Source: Sphingobacterium paludis
Lineage (GTDB): Bacteria; Bacteroidota; Bacteroidia; Sphingobacteriales; Sphingobacteriaceae
Assembly (NCBI RefSeq): GCF_004364125.1
Contig: NZ_SNZV01000005.1
Span: 1-64,000, forward strand
DNA length: 64,000 bases
Reading direction: 5' to 3'
Position numbers and translations under genes: made by a program. The notes below the pieces were generated by a model. The model saw nothing but the letters and a program-made list of their open reading frames with translations. It was not told the origin of the DNA and searched no databases. Shown piece after piece: positions 54,902-64,000 of the stretch. Numbering within the stretch: the first letter of the stretch is position 1; each line of letters begins with the position of its first letter.

Positions 54902-55822
54902 CTAGTTAAAGCGCTTTCTAAACTCTACCGGAGACTGATTCGTTTTGGTCTTAAACAGTTTACTAAATGATTGGGGGTGCTCAAACCCCAAGCGATAGGC
55001 AATTTGGCTTACGGACAAGCTCGTTACCGACAGCTGCTCCTTCGCACTTTCTATCAATTTGTTGTGGATGTGTTGCTGCGCATTTTGCCCCGTAAGGGAG
55101 CGCAGCATATCGCTTAGGTAGCTCGCCGAGATGTGGAGGCTATCGGCAAGGTATTGCACCGTAGGAATGCCATTCTTCAGCGATTGCTCGTTTTCAAAAT
55201 ACGTATCCAAAATATCTTCTAGATTTTGCAGTAAGTTGTTACTAACGGCTTTTCGTGTGATAAACTGGCGACGATAAAACCGGTTAGCGTAGTTGAGTAG
55301 CAGTTCAATTTGTGAGATGATTACATCTTGGCTAAAGTCGTCCAACCGGCTGTTGAGCTCTTCCTCAATAATTTCAAAAATGGAGATTATGGTTGCTTTT
55401 TCCTTATCTGACAGATGCAGTGCCTCATTTGCCGAGTAGGAGAAGAATCCATACTGCTTTATCTTTTTGGCCAGCGCGTAGGAAAGAAAAAAGTCCGGAT
55501 GGATCAACAATGTATACTGTGAACATACGCCACCGTGGGTTTCGTCACTGCCAATAATCTGTCCGGGCGCTGCAAATAGAAGGCCACCTTCATCGAAGTC
55601 GTAATAGTGCTGGCCGTATTTGATGCGGCCGCTTAAACGGGGCTTATACGATATTTTGTAGAAATTGAGGATATGTGATTGCGGAACGTTGTGTTCGACG
55701 ATTTGCGTGCTTTCAATACCCAATATAGCAATAAGCGGATGGTTTGGCTCCGGTAAACCAAAAGTGCGTGCGGCCTCGGCTAGTGAGCTGAAACTGTGCG
55801 GTAGCTTTTCTTCTTTTTTCAT
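54902..55822 (-). CDS. AraC family transcriptional regulator
   Basis: A 306-residue regulator. The C-terminal ~100 residues are the double helix-turn-helix: YLADSLHISASYLSDMLRSLTGQNAQQHIHNKL and VSQIAYRLGFEHPQSFSKLFKTKTNQSPVEFRKR. The N-terminal part is a cupin-like sensing domain (IKYGQHYYDFDEGGLLFAAPGQ). It follows an SDR oxidoreductase gene on the same strand with a 69-base gap, an arrangement common in Bacteroidota in which the regulator controls the SDR. The effector is unknown. Confidence 0.92.
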   Translation of the reverse strand: MKKEEKLPHSFSSLAEAARTFGLPEPNHPLIAILGIESTQIVEHNVPQSHILNFYKISYKPRLSGRIKYGQHYYDFDEGGLLFAAPGQIIGSDETHGGVCSQYTLLIHPDFFLSYALAKKIKQYGFFSYSANEALHLSDKEKATIISIFEIIEEELNSRLDDFSQDVIISQIELLLNYANRFYRRQFITRKAVSNNLLQNLEDILDTYFENEQSLKNGIPTVQYLADSLHISASYLSDMLRSLTGQNAQQHIHNKLIESAKEQLSVTSLSVSQIAYRLGFEHPQSFSKLFKTKTNQSPVEFRKRFN

Positions 55823-55891
55823 GTCGTCAAGGTTTCAAGTAAAGATAACCGATTGTCTTGAGACTAGCGGCTATCTCTCTTTTTTTTGTCT

Positions 55892-56776
55892 TTATCCCTG
55901 TGCAGCAATCGCTACATCTTCCCAGGCTTCCCATTCCATTAAACGCTTGTTATATTCATCCGTTACCCAAGCCAGGTTCTGGCTGCCTAAGGATAGGCGC
56001 AACGGCGGTTTCTCACTATCAACAGCTGCAAACAAGGCGGTTGGTGTAGCTTCTGGATTTCCGCGCTCCATATTTTGGAGTTGTTGGAAAAACTTATTTT
56101 TGAAATCCTCGTACACCTCCATACCCGCTGCAAATTTAAGCGACTCCTGCGATCCGAACTCCGTTGCGTAGGCGCCAGGCTCTATAATGGTGACATTGAT
56201 ACCGAAGTCTTTAACTTCAAGTGCCAGACTCTCGTGGATGGCTTCAAATGCCCATTTCGAAGAGGCGTAGTAGCCTATCACCGGTAGGGTCACATGTCCT
56301 AAGTTGCTTGACGTGCCTAGGATATGGCCATAGCCCTGTTCGCGTAGCAGGGGCAAAGCGGCTTGGATGACGCTAATCGCACCAAATATATTGGTATCAT
56401 ACATCGCTTTTACCTCTTCGGCACTCGCTTCTTCAATCGTACCTACCAAGGAGTAACCGGCATTGTTTAGCACAATATCCAGTCTGCCGAAATGAGCGTG
56501 AGCTTGCGCCACGGCTTCCTTCGCTTGTACAGCATTGGTGACATCCAGTGCCAAGGTAAGCACATTATCGCCGAATTGTTCGTTCAAAGCGGCAATGCTT
56601 TCCAGCTTGCGGGCTGTGGCTGCGACCTTGTCGCCCCGCTTCAGTGCTGCCTCCGCCCATATTCGCCCAAAACCGCGCGATGCGCCCGTAATGAACCAAA
56701 CTTTTGTTTCCTTTGTATTTCTTGTACCCAGGCTATCTGTTATACCTTCGTTTGTTTTTTGATCGATCATATGCAT
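55892..56776 (-). CDS. SDR family oxidoreductase
   Basis: A 294-residue short-chain dehydrogenase with the NAD(P) motif TGASRGFGR (WFITGASRGFGRIWAEAAL), the NNAG motif (IVLNNAGYSL) and the catalytic YxxxK (GYYASSKWAFEAIHE). The extra N-terminal ~25 residues (DQKTNEGITDSLGTRNTK) are not conserved and the translation could start at M3 (56770). The classical SDR length without it is about 270. The substrate is unknown; the AraC gene just downstream may regulate it. Confidence 0.92.
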   Translation of the reverse strand: MHMIDQKTNEGITDSLGTRNTKETKVWFITGASRGFGRIWAEAALKRGDKVAATARKLESIAALNEQFGDNVLTLALDVTNAVQAKEAVAQAHAHFGRLDIVLNNAGYSLVGTIEEASAEEVKAMYDTNIFGAISVIQAALPLLREQGYGHILGTSSNLGHVTLPVIGYYASSKWAFEAIHESLALEVKDFGINVTIIEPGAYATEFGSQESLKFAAGMEVYEDFKNKFFQQLQNMERGNPEATPTALFAAVDSEKPPLRLSLGSQNLAWVTDEYNKRLMEWEAWEDVAIAAQG

Positions 56777-57057
56777 TTCTTTAAAATTGATATTACAAAT
56801 ATCGAGGACTAGCCGCGCTGAAATGTAGCCAAATCGCGCATTTTCGTATCCTAAATGGGGAAGGTGGAATAATAAGCAATATAGTATCTGATTTTTGCTA
56901 CATAGTCCTCAATTAGATTCAAGATATACTATGAAAGCAAGTAGGAAATGATTTCTTGAAAAATAAGATTTTATTATACTATATTCGCGTAAGCTGATCA
57001 GGTGCAACCGGGTTAGTAATCTAATAAACAATACTATTAATCTAGACTAACATACGT

Positions 57058-57774
57058 ATGAATTGCACATGTTGCAGCGGGGAAGTTGATTCCAACTACT
57101 GCCCTAGTTGTGGGAGAGCCCTAAAATTAAAACGCATAAATGGCCACTACATCGTTCATGAAATTGAACATATCCTCCATTTTGAGAAGGGGATATTGTA
57201 CACCATTCAACAATTGCTATTACGTCCTGGGAAAAGTATCCATCAGTTTCTAACAAATGATCGTACCCGACTGGTGAAGCCGGTTATCTTTATCATTATC
57301 TCTTCCTTGATATATAGTCTTATTAATGGTTTTTTTCATATTGAAGACCAGTATATGAAATACGATGGCGTCGCAGATACTAGTCTTGTATCGATCTTCA
57401 AATGGATACAAAGCCATTACGGGTATGCTAATATAATTATGGGCGTTTTTATTGCATGGTGTCTTAAGCTTTTCTTCCGAAAATACCCTTATAATTTTTT
57501 TGAAATTCTTATCTTGCTATGTTTCGTCATGAGCATCGGGATGCTGATATTCGCCTTGTTTGCCCTTATCCAGGGTCTGTTGCATTACAATTTGCTAGGG
57601 ACTGCTGGCGTGGTTGGTATCATATATTACACATGGGCTATCGGTCAGTTCTTTGATGAAGGAAAACCTGGGAGCTATGGTAAAGCGTTGGCTGCATATG
57701 TGTTGGGCGCAGTCCTTTTTATGTTTGCAGCCATTATGTTGGGTATGACAATAGACAACTTTATCGGACATTAG
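57058..57774 (+). CDS. DUF3667 membrane protein with N-terminal zinc ribbon
   Basis: A 238-residue integral membrane protein. It starts with a zinc ribbon (CTCCSGEVDSNYCPSCGR, two Cys pairs), followed by a conserved amphipathic region (LHFEKGILYTIQQLLLRPG) and four to five hydrophobic helices between about residues 78 and 230. This matches DUF3667, found widely in Bacteroidota; function is unknown. It stands alone with a 281-base upstream region that includes the pair GTTAGT (57011-57016) / ACTAAC. Confidence 0.85.
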   Translation: MNCTCCSGEVDSNYCPSCGRALKLKRINGHYIVHEIEHILHFEKGILYTIQQLLLRPGKSIHQFLTNDRTRLVKPVIFIIISSLIYSLINGFFHIEDQYMKYDGVADTSLVSIFKWIQSHYGYANIIMGVFIAWCLKLFFRKYPYNFFEILILLCFVMSIGMLIFALFALIQGLLHYNLLGTAGVVGIIYYTWAIGQFFDEGKPGSYGKALAAYVLGAVLFMFAAIMLGMTIDNFIGH

Positions 57775-57917
57775 TTATTCTGTTTTAGACTTTATGCTGA
57801 TCTTGTTATCTTCTCTTCGGTGATGACCTATTTTTATCAAATTGATAAGGAGCTAAAAATGAAGCTTTAACGATTTTTGTTTCTTCGGATTAAACATAAC
57901 TCCAATCTATATTACAT

Positions 57918-58691
57918 ATGAAAAGGCAACTTAAAAAATGGATTTTAGGATTAGCTGTATCAGGATTGCTGTTTATCCTACTTTTCGTAACGATTATCTT
58001 AAATCCTGTTTTATTATACGCTAGCCGAACAACGTACAACGGTTTTACCATATACCATAATAAAACGATCAATCCGCAGTTTCCCGATGCGCTGGACAAA
58101 GCAAAGGCGCTATTAAAGAAAAGTGAGTTTTATAAAGAAGATTTAGGCCTTACTATTTGCCTCAATGACGGATCCAGTTACCCCAAACTTGTAAAAATGA
58201 TTCTGGGGCCGGCATTTGCTTGGGCCATTGATAATAAAGTGGTTCTTCAAGGTGAGATGAACTGCGCAGAAAATTACGTGGAATTGAATGGCTACAAATG
58301 GAATTTAATCGAACTTCTAGTACATGAAATGACGCACTGCCTGCAGTATGATAACCTTGGACTTTGGAAATCTAACCCTGTAGCCAATCTCCCAAAGTGG
58401 ATGTGGGAGGGATATGCAGAGTATATCGCAAGGCAAGGTCCGCTACACGATGATCTACGGAAGAGTTTGGGCAGCTTGGAAAATGACGATAGCGACTCTT
58501 GGGAAATAACCTTTGAGGACCATACGATCGCACCGAGAGAACTTTACCACTATCAGCTGATGGTTCGTTATTGTTTAGAGGTTAAACAATTCACCTATGC
58601 ACAGCTCTTATCAAACCCCAGCGATGATCTCGTTATTGAAAAAGAAATGAGAAATTGGTTTACTGATCAAAAGCAAACGCATAGCCAATAA
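57918..58691 (+). CDS. Membrane-anchored zinc metallopeptidase-like protein
   Basis: A 257-residue protein with one N-terminal membrane helix (about residues 9-29) and the domain likely outside. The motif HEMTH at residues 136-140 (ELLVHEMTHCLQYDN) is a gluzincin-type zinc site; MWEGYAEYIARQ about 30 residues further could give the Glu ligand. No family name comes to mind with certainty. The gene is co-directional with the DUF3667 gene 143 bases upstream. The 195 bases after the stop hold a protein-like fragment and no gene I can support. Confidence 0.8.
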   Translation: MKRQLKKWILGLAVSGLLFILLFVTIILNPVLLYASRTTYNGFTIYHNKTINPQFPDALDKAKALLKKSEFYKEDLGLTICLNDGSSYPKLVKMILGPAFAWAIDNKVVLQGEMNCAENYVELNGYKWNLIELLVHEMTHCLQYDNLGLWKSNPVANLPKWMWEGYAEYIARQGPLHDDLRKSLGSLENDDSDSWEITFEDHTIAPRELYHYQLMVRYCLEVKQFTYAQLLSNPSDDLVIEKEMRNWFTDQKQTHSQ

Positions 58692-58886
58692 ATTTATGCT
58701 GGCAAAAGCTTGAAAAATCTGTCAAAATAAGTAACCATAGTTCGGCTACATCTACCGCGGTCTTGCTGACAAATTGCCAAGAGGGGTTCTGATTAAGAAC
58801 TGTCCCTAACTGTTATCGTAAGGGCATTCGGGTACGAGAATCTTACCAATTTGTGCATACTTACCTGAAATGGTATGAAATAAAAG

Positions 58887-59555
58887 CTAGTTGGCATTAA
58901 CTTTTAACCAGTTAGAGCGTTTTTGATCCGGTAGATGCTTGATTGTAAAATGTTCAAATTTGACTTCAAATCCTTCGCCGTCAGGACTAGCGGCCATTAC
59001 ACCTACTTTTACCGGAGAATTATCTTGCATCCAAGCGTTGCGCATCATGGTATAATTGACATCATCGAATGAATAGAAAATTTCTATCGCATCTAATCGT
59101 CGCAACGCTTTGATCCATACAAACGGAACATCTTTCTCTACTGGAATGATGCTCCAGTCACTTGTTTTATGGGTTACTACCGTACTTAAGTTATACTTGC
59201 CATCTAAGTATTCAATACCCGCTTTAATGTAGTTTTCATGGTCCGTTCTAATCATGAGTCCTGCCTGGTCAAAGCGTGTATTATATTTTGCTGATACTTT
59301 TACCTTCACTTCAAACTCACCCCCGCGTTCCGTATAATAAAATGGAGCATCATCGACTGTAAAGCCATAATGCGATATCCTCCAATAATCGGTTTTGGGA
59401 GTAACATTCATCGTTAAAACATTGTTGTCCACCTTCCATTTGTCGGGTTCATTATACCACGCCATCTTTTCTAGGTTCTGCGCGTTAGCGCTGTAGAATA
59501 ATGTAATACATGCGCCTATTGATAGATAGGTTCTAAGTGATTTGATTAGATTCAT
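58887..59555 (-). CDS. DUF1349 domain-containing exported protein
   Basis: A 222-residue protein with a signal peptide (to about residue 25, FYSANAQ) and a concanavalin-like DUF1349 domain: WRISHYGFTVDDAPFYYTERGGEFEVKVKV, RFDQAGLMIRTDHENYIKAGIEYLDG, and VKVGVMAASPDGEGFEVKFEHF. The family includes the yeast regulator of enolase homologue and lectin-like proteins. The function here is unknown, and export suggests carbohydrate or surface binding. Monocistronic. Confidence 0.9.
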   Translation of the reverse strand: MNLIKSLRTYLSIGACITLFYSANAQNLEKMAWYNEPDKWKVDNNVLTMNVTPKTDYWRISHYGFTVDDAPFYYTERGGEFEVKVKVSAKYNTRFDQAGLMIRTDHENYIKAGIEYLDGKYNLSTVVTHKTSDWSIIPVEKDVPFVWIKALRRLDAIEIFYSFDDVNYTMMRNAWMQDNSPVKVGVMAASPDGEGFEVKFEHFTIKHLPDQKRSNWLKVNAN

Positions 59556-59861
59556 ATAGAAATTTTTACAGCTACTCGTTTTCCAGCCAATGCAATCGCC
59601 TTTATTTTCACGCTATTGTGGTGTGAAGATGATCCTCGCTACAGATATGGCTAAGCTTGCTTGCGAAGTTATCACATTTCGCGAAAAATAGTGCGAGAGT
59701 TGCATATTTTTTCTGACGAATAATAGGGTCATAAATTTCCGATCAGATCATTTAGGCAGTTGCCTTAAAATTTAGCGGTTTCGATATATGCAACAGCGTA
59801 GTCCAGATAGGTTACTTATCAATGATGTCAAGACGATACTATGCATCGGTACAACAAGGGG
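59556..59861. other. 306-base intergenic region
   Basis: Between the DUF1349 gene's start and the end of the next lipoprotein gene. No repeats, terminator hairpin or small gene was recognised. Confidence 0.5.
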
Positions 59862-60443
59862 TTAGCTGCTAGATTCCAGCATTGCCAGAAAGATATTCGT
59901 TACCGATGAATCTTCGAGTAAGTCAGGCACGTTTTCAGCCCAATTGGTATCCCGTATAACGACTTGATCTATTCTTCCTCCATCTTTCCAAACGTAAAGG
60001 ATATACGTATTAGCTTTTAAAATCTGGTCAAAGCCTTTCGTTATCAGTATATTATCGTAGATTCTATTTGACAATCGCGAGTCAGTTACTTTCCTGGAAT
60101 TTACTCGTCCTAAAATTTCTTCCGGAGTTGCGTTCATTAATACGTCATCGAAGTAATTTACACTCGTTGTACGAAGAATAAAGACGTCATTTGGGCTGTA
60201 CGTATTTTCTTGTTTCCAGTTACATTTGAAAAAATAAGGATTACCGGTTACCTGCGAGTTATCATCATCCATCAAGCGATTTTTATACAAAATTTCGGTA
60301 ACAATGGTTTCTATCTCTCTGCATGAAGAAAAAACCTTTACTTTTGAACCCGAAAAAGCACTGTCACTATTGCTATTTAATCGCTCCGAAGAGCAAGAAA
60401 ACAGCATAATTATCGATGCACATGAAACCAGAAAGTAACGCAT
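59862..60443 (-). CDS. Uncharacterised lipoprotein
   Basis: A 193-residue exported lipoprotein with lipobox LFSC (IIMLFSCSSERL) at residue 17. The mature chain shows mixed helix and strand patterns (YILYVWKDGGRIDQVVIRD near the C terminus). No family recognised and no informative neighbours: the DUF1349 gene lies downstream and the MscS gene upstream on the same strand, each with its own spacing. Confidence 0.78.
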   Translation of the reverse strand: MRYFLVSCASIIMLFSCSSERLNSNSDSAFSGSKVKVFSSCREIETIVTEILYKNRLMDDDNSQVTGNPYFFKCNWKQENTYSPNDVFILRTTSVNYFDDVLMNATPEEILGRVNSRKVTDSRLSNRIYDNILITKGFDQILKANTYILYVWKDGGRIDQVVIRDTNWAENVPDLLEDSSVTNIFLAMLESSS

Positions 60444-60624
60444 AATTATTATTTTTTTAACATTTAAACGAAGTAACCTAAGATACAGAAAAAGGTTATG
60501 TTAACAAAAGATTAAACTAATTTCTCTCTATTGATGCTGCCAGCCTTTTTATTTAGTCAGAACCGACTAGCCGATGACGGATACAGTATTCAGTAATAGA
60601 GATTATCGGTTACTACGCTGGTCA

Positions 60625-62421
60625 TTAGGTACGCTTATGCGCTGAAGATCCCTCTGGCGGATAGACAATCGTACCTTTTAATTTTTTAATAGCCTCTTCT
60701 TCAAAGTCCGGGATCTGCAGCTCATCTTGTTCTTTCCATTTTGTGACGGTTTCCGCAATTTTCGATTCCATCGCCTTATCCGCGAGATTGGCCGGCTGCA
60801 TGTATACGTTTTGTGCCGGTCGGGCTAACTCCGTACCGCTCTTTTTGATAACATCCAGCAAGTACAGGTATACATCCTCCTGTACGGCAAGAAACATGTC
60901 AAAATCAACGGCGTTAATGTAGGAAAAAACCTCAAACTTCAACCCATCTTTGCTAACGCCTACAAAGCGGATACGTGCCGGAATGGCATCCACCTTCGGA
61001 TGCGCATACAAAACCGCACGCATTTCGACCAGCAGATAGCGGATCTGCTCTGGGGTGCTATCCAGCTTAAAGTAGAAGTTTGGCGCAAACAGAAATTTAT
61101 CTCGGTGTGTAAAATTCTCGATCTTAAGCGCGGCGAACTCCCCATTCGGAATCGTGACCACCGTGCGCTCGTTGGTGCGGATTTGCGTGGACCGCATACC
61201 AATTTGTTCCACCGTGCCGACGACATCACCCACCTTACAGAAATCGCCGACACGCACCGGTTGATCTGCAATCAACGTCACGCTACCCACAAAATTTTCA
61301 ACCGTTTTTTGCGCACCCAGCGCCAGTGCGATACCCCCGATCCCAAGCGCCGCGATTCCGGTCGTTACATTAAAACCAAAAGTATCCAGCACCGCGATAA
61401 TAGCGACAAATACCATCGCAATTTTAGCTGCCCGGCGCAAAAACAATATTGCCGAAACACCTGCCTGATTGCCGCGTTTGGCGAGATTACGCTGCGTAAT
61501 GTTGCTCCCGGCATTCAGCAATTGCCAGATTAGCAGTAACGTGGCTAAGATATAAAAGATCACACTTAGGCTGCTTAAGCGTTGACGCACAATGATGGAG
61601 ATGTCCGCTTGCTCCGTAGCAAAGACAAAAATCCATACCGCCAAAAACAATTGCACCGGTCTGAAAAAAGCACGGATAATGCGTGATTGTGCATCTTGCT
61701 CTGCTTTTCTCCAAACCTTCGATAAGATAAAAATCAATGCCTTGGTTACGGCCCAAGCTATAAAATACGCGATGAACATCAAAAAGAAGCTGATGATCCA
61801 ATGACCTATCGGCACACCGCCCCATTTTTTTTCAATCAACACTTTCGGCAAAATTTTCGTGATCAAGGGCGTCACAAGCTCCTCTTCGACGGGCAAGGGT
61901 ATGCGTTCGATTGTCTGCGTAGAAAACAACCAGAGCGGGGCACCATTCTTATCCTGTGTGCTTTCCACCATAATATCAAACGATTCATTGTTTAGTATCG
62001 CGGTACCCACCTTGTCGACGTTCGGTCCGAGGTTATCATTCATTTGCCCTTCATAACGATCACTGATCAGCGCGTAGGGAAGGATGCTACCATTTTGATC
62101 AAGAAGCTGCTGCAGTCCTTGTGCTAGCTTTTGCTTGTTTCGTTTCTTACGAAGTTTAGGATCCGAATGCAGGTAGCGCGCGGCCCTGTCGTAATTCTCT
62201 TGTGCTACTGCACTGATAAAGCCCGATACGGTGCCCCGCGGCGTGCGTCGGTTCAGTGAATCTGCTGGCCAGCTTGGTGCCGCCGGCGCCGACGCCGTAT
62301 CAGCGGGTAATACCTGTGCTGAAGCACTATCCCAAGGTGCAAGTAGCAGCAGCGAGAAAAAGATAAGTAATATGTGGTTAAACGATAGATGTCTTTTAGA
62401 AGTAAAAATGGAACACAGCAT
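60625..62421 (-). CDS. MscS family mechanosensitive ion channel
   Basis: A 598-residue protein with a signal peptide, a periplasmic domain (residues ~36-190), several membrane helices, and the MscS core: pore helix GIGGIALALGAQKTVENFVGSVTLIADQPVRVGDF and beta domain VVGTVEQIGMRSTQIRTNERTVVTIPNGEF. The Gly/Ala-rich pore helix is typical. The large exported N-terminal part is of the MscK-like extended type. It releases osmolytes when the membrane is stretched after hypo-osmotic shock. Monocistronic. Confidence 0.93.
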   Translation of the reverse strand: MLCSIFTSKRHLSFNHILLIFFSLLLLAPWDSASAQVLPADTASAPAAPSWPADSLNRRTPRGTVSGFISAVAQENYDRAARYLHSDPKLRKKRNKQKLAQGLQQLLDQNGSILPYALISDRYEGQMNDNLGPNVDKVGTAILNNESFDIMVESTQDKNGAPLWLFSTQTIERIPLPVEEELVTPLITKILPKVLIEKKWGGVPIGHWIISFFLMFIAYFIAWAVTKALIFILSKVWRKAEQDAQSRIIRAFFRPVQLFLAVWIFVFATEQADISIIVRQRLSSLSVIFYILATLLLIWQLLNAGSNITQRNLAKRGNQAGVSAILFLRRAAKIAMVFVAIIAVLDTFGFNVTTGIAALGIGGIALALGAQKTVENFVGSVTLIADQPVRVGDFCKVGDVVGTVEQIGMRSTQIRTNERTVVTIPNGEFAALKIENFTHRDKFLFAPNFYFKLDSTPEQIRYLLVEMRAVLYAHPKVDAIPARIRFVGVSKDGLKFEVFSYINAVDFDMFLAVQEDVYLYLLDVIKKSGTELARPAQNVYMQPANLADKAMESKIAETVTKWKEQDELQIPDFEEEAIKKLKGTIVYPPEGSSAHKRT

Positions 62422-62675
62422 GTATACGTAATTTATTAAATCTCTAATCGTTGCGAGATGGATTGAAAAATCGAAATGATGTTACTACTGTATTAAACCC
62501 TTTTTTCAAGCATAAGTTTTCTGAGTTTCGGAATAAGGGATCGTACATTCATTATTCGGTTTACTTGCCGGTTTGACCCGCTACGCCCGACACGCTGCGA
62601 AAATCAAAAAATAATTTTTATAGCGGAGAGAACGAACGTTATTTTTAATTGTCCTAAGGCTATACATAATTTCCT

Positions 62676-64000
62676 ATGAAAAAAGAATCATCTTTTACGC
62701 GCTTGGCCATCGTTGGTGGTGGGCCAACGGCGTTGCTCCTATTGCGTAGATTGGTGGATATATATCGCGGAGAATTGGAAGTTATCATCTTTGAGAAGAC
62801 GGATCGGGTAGGTGCAGGTATGCCCTACAGCAAGTGCGGTGCGAATGACGAACATATTACCAATATATCTGGGAATGAAATTCCGCAAGTGCTTGATCCT
62901 TTGGAGGACTGGGTGACAGGTCTGCAAACGGAAACACTAGACCGTTTTCATCTTTCAGCGGCGCACTTTAATGCTTACAAGGCCTTGCCGAGGCTGCTTT
63001 TTGGCGATTACCTGGAATCGCAATTTAAGGAAGTGCTACAAGAGGCTAAGCAGCGCGGTATTACTGTTGACCTGCGTTTTAAAACGGAAGTGAAAGATAT
63101 ACACTATGCTGCTGGCGGATCGGTGACGCTTATATATAAAGGAGGCAAACAGCAAGTTGATAAAGTTGTGATCTGCACGGGCCACCATTGGCCGAAAAAG
63201 CTGGAAGGCAAGCAACCCAATTACTTTGACTCGCCCTACCCACCGTTTAAGCTAGCGAAATCAACTAACTATAATATTGCCGTTCGCGGCGCCTCCCTAA
63301 CCGCTATTGATGCTGTACGCACGCTTGCCCGAAACAACGGCTACTTTTATACGGATGCGGCCGGTGTGCGTCAATTTGAGCTCAGTTGTGTTTCGCCACG
63401 ATTTAAAATGACCTTGCATTCCAGAAATGGATTGCTACCCGCAGTACGCTTTCATTTGGACGATCCGCAGCTCGGGCGCAGCACATTGCTCCGTAAAGAT
63501 GAAATCGACCGGCTGTTAATCGATAATGACGGCTTCGTGCCTTTGGACTACGTCTATGAGCATGTGTTCCTACAAGGTATCCGCGAGAAGCAGCCTGAGC
63601 TATATGCATCGGTAAAGGGTTTACGTATGGAGGACTTCGTCGCGAAGATGTTGGAGCAACGGGGGAACAAAGATGCCTTCGCGCTGCTGCAATGGGAATA
63701 TGAGGAGGCTGCCACATCTATCGAACGTAGGGAGTCTATCCATTGGAAAGAACTATTGGCGGTACTAAGCTTTGCACTAAACTATCCAGCAAAATATTTC
63801 TCGGCCGAGGATATGCTTCGCCTGACATCCACGCTGAAACCGTTGATTAGTTTAATTATCGCTTTCGTTCCGCAAAAATCGGTCGAGGAGATTTTAGCTT
63901 TGCACCGCGCTGGCGTTCTAAATCTGGTGGATGTAGGCGATGATAGTCGGGTAGAGCCAAGTGGTTCGCGCGGGGTCGACTATTACTATACCGATCAGGA
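62676..64000 (+). CDS. FAD/NAD(P)-binding protein (cut off by the window end)
   Basis: An open frame of at least 441 codons from ATG 62676 to the end of the window, with no stop. The N-terminal FAD/NAD-binding motif is LAIVGGGPTALLLLRRL, then IIFEKTDRVGAGMPYS, and HHWP with a second glycine motif NIAVRGASLTAIDAV. This matches the FAD-NAD(P)-binding family (PF13454 type) of YdhS/HpyO-like proteins, often about 500-600 residues. The gene continues beyond 64000. Function is unknown; some relatives are monooxygenases. Confidence 0.88.
   Translation, partial: MKKESSFTRLAIVGGGPTALLLLRRLVDIYRGELEVIIFEKTDRVGAGMPYSKCGANDEHITNISGNEIPQVLDPLEDWVTGLQTETLDRFHLSAAHFNAYKALPRLLFGDYLESQFKEVLQEAKQRGITVDLRFKTEVKDIHYAAGGSVTLIYKGGKQQVDKVVICTGHHWPKKLEGKQPNYFDSPYPPFKLAKSTNYNIAVRGASLTAIDAVRTLARNNGYFYTDAAGVRQFELSCVSPRFKMTLHSRNGLLPAVRFHLDDPQLGRSTLLRKDEIDRLLIDNDGFVPLDYVYEHVFLQGIREKQPELYASVKGLRMEDFVAKMLEQRGNKDAFALLQWEYEEAATSIERRESIHWKELLAVLSFALNYPAKYFSAEDMLRLTSTLKPLISLIIAFVPQKSVEEILALHRAGVLNLVDVGDDSRVEPSGSRGVDYYYTDQ

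Noticed and set aside
58735..58820. Protein-like fragment after the zinc peptidase gene
   Set aside because: A short frame reading GYIYRGLADKLPRGVLIK ends at a stop after about 25 residues. It is too short to identify and may be chance or an old gene remnant.

Overview
The window looks like chromosomal DNA of a Bacteroidota member, most likely in or near the Sphingobacteriaceae. The signs are TAnnTTTG-type -7 promoter boxes with few Shine-Dalgarno sequences, DUF4294, DUF3667 and DUF4374 proteins, a M13 PepO-type peptidase, BshB1, and TonB-dependent receptors with an N-terminal carboxypeptidase-regulatory-like domain. I see no rRNA, tRNA, prophage, integron or complete insertion sequence. Most of the window is ordinary core-genome sequence.

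Layout. 1-420: tandem intergenic repeats. 421-9650: CNMP/CBS/DUF294 protein with a DnaQ-like exonuclease, KatG, Tam, a FrnE-like DsbA protein, an ABC-F ATPase and a lipoprotein. 9838-14292: a tight gpsA-hemF-M16-M16 operon. 14382-19023: DNA-repair-type genes (radical SAM plus DUF4130 pair; exonuclease/GIY-YIG fusion) flanking fbp. 19111-26140: a minus-strand housekeeping run (TatD, TcdA, PabB, PurA, Fur, RelA/SpoT). 26284-29846: DUF4294, glutathione peroxidase, BshB1, YaeR-like VOC, MaoC, DoxX. 29923-40966: PepO, a degenerate YgjP-like protein, PhnA, a YpfJ-like zinc protease, a sirtuin, GdhA, a zinc alcohol dehydrogenase and small hypotheticals.

41209-49448 is the most interesting block. It holds a PepSY membrane protein, a DUF4374 lipoprotein, a TonB-dependent receptor, a second DUF4374-like lipoprotein, an anti-sigma factor and an ECF sigma factor. 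This matches the XusA/XusB/XusC xenosiderophore-uptake arrangement known from Bacteroides, but with a duplicated XusB-like lipoprotein and a cell-surface-signalling regulator pair. Next to it lie a second outer-membrane barrel protein and a tiny Fur-like winged-helix protein. 52156-54367 is a decay zone: a half-length YncE, a multiply broken gene and a TraB-like gene split by a stop codon. 54445-64000: VOC, AraC plus SDR, DUF3667, a membrane zinc peptidase, DUF1349, a lipoprotein, an MscS channel, and the start of an FAD/NAD(P)-binding protein that runs off the window.

Two cross-region patterns stand out. First, two DNA-repair transcription units share an AT-rich palindrome (ATRCTAA-N5-TTAGTAT) ending 2-5 nt before the start codon, which looks like a common operator. 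Second, the same dispersed intergenic repeats occur at 1-420, 36001-36240 and 48240-48700.
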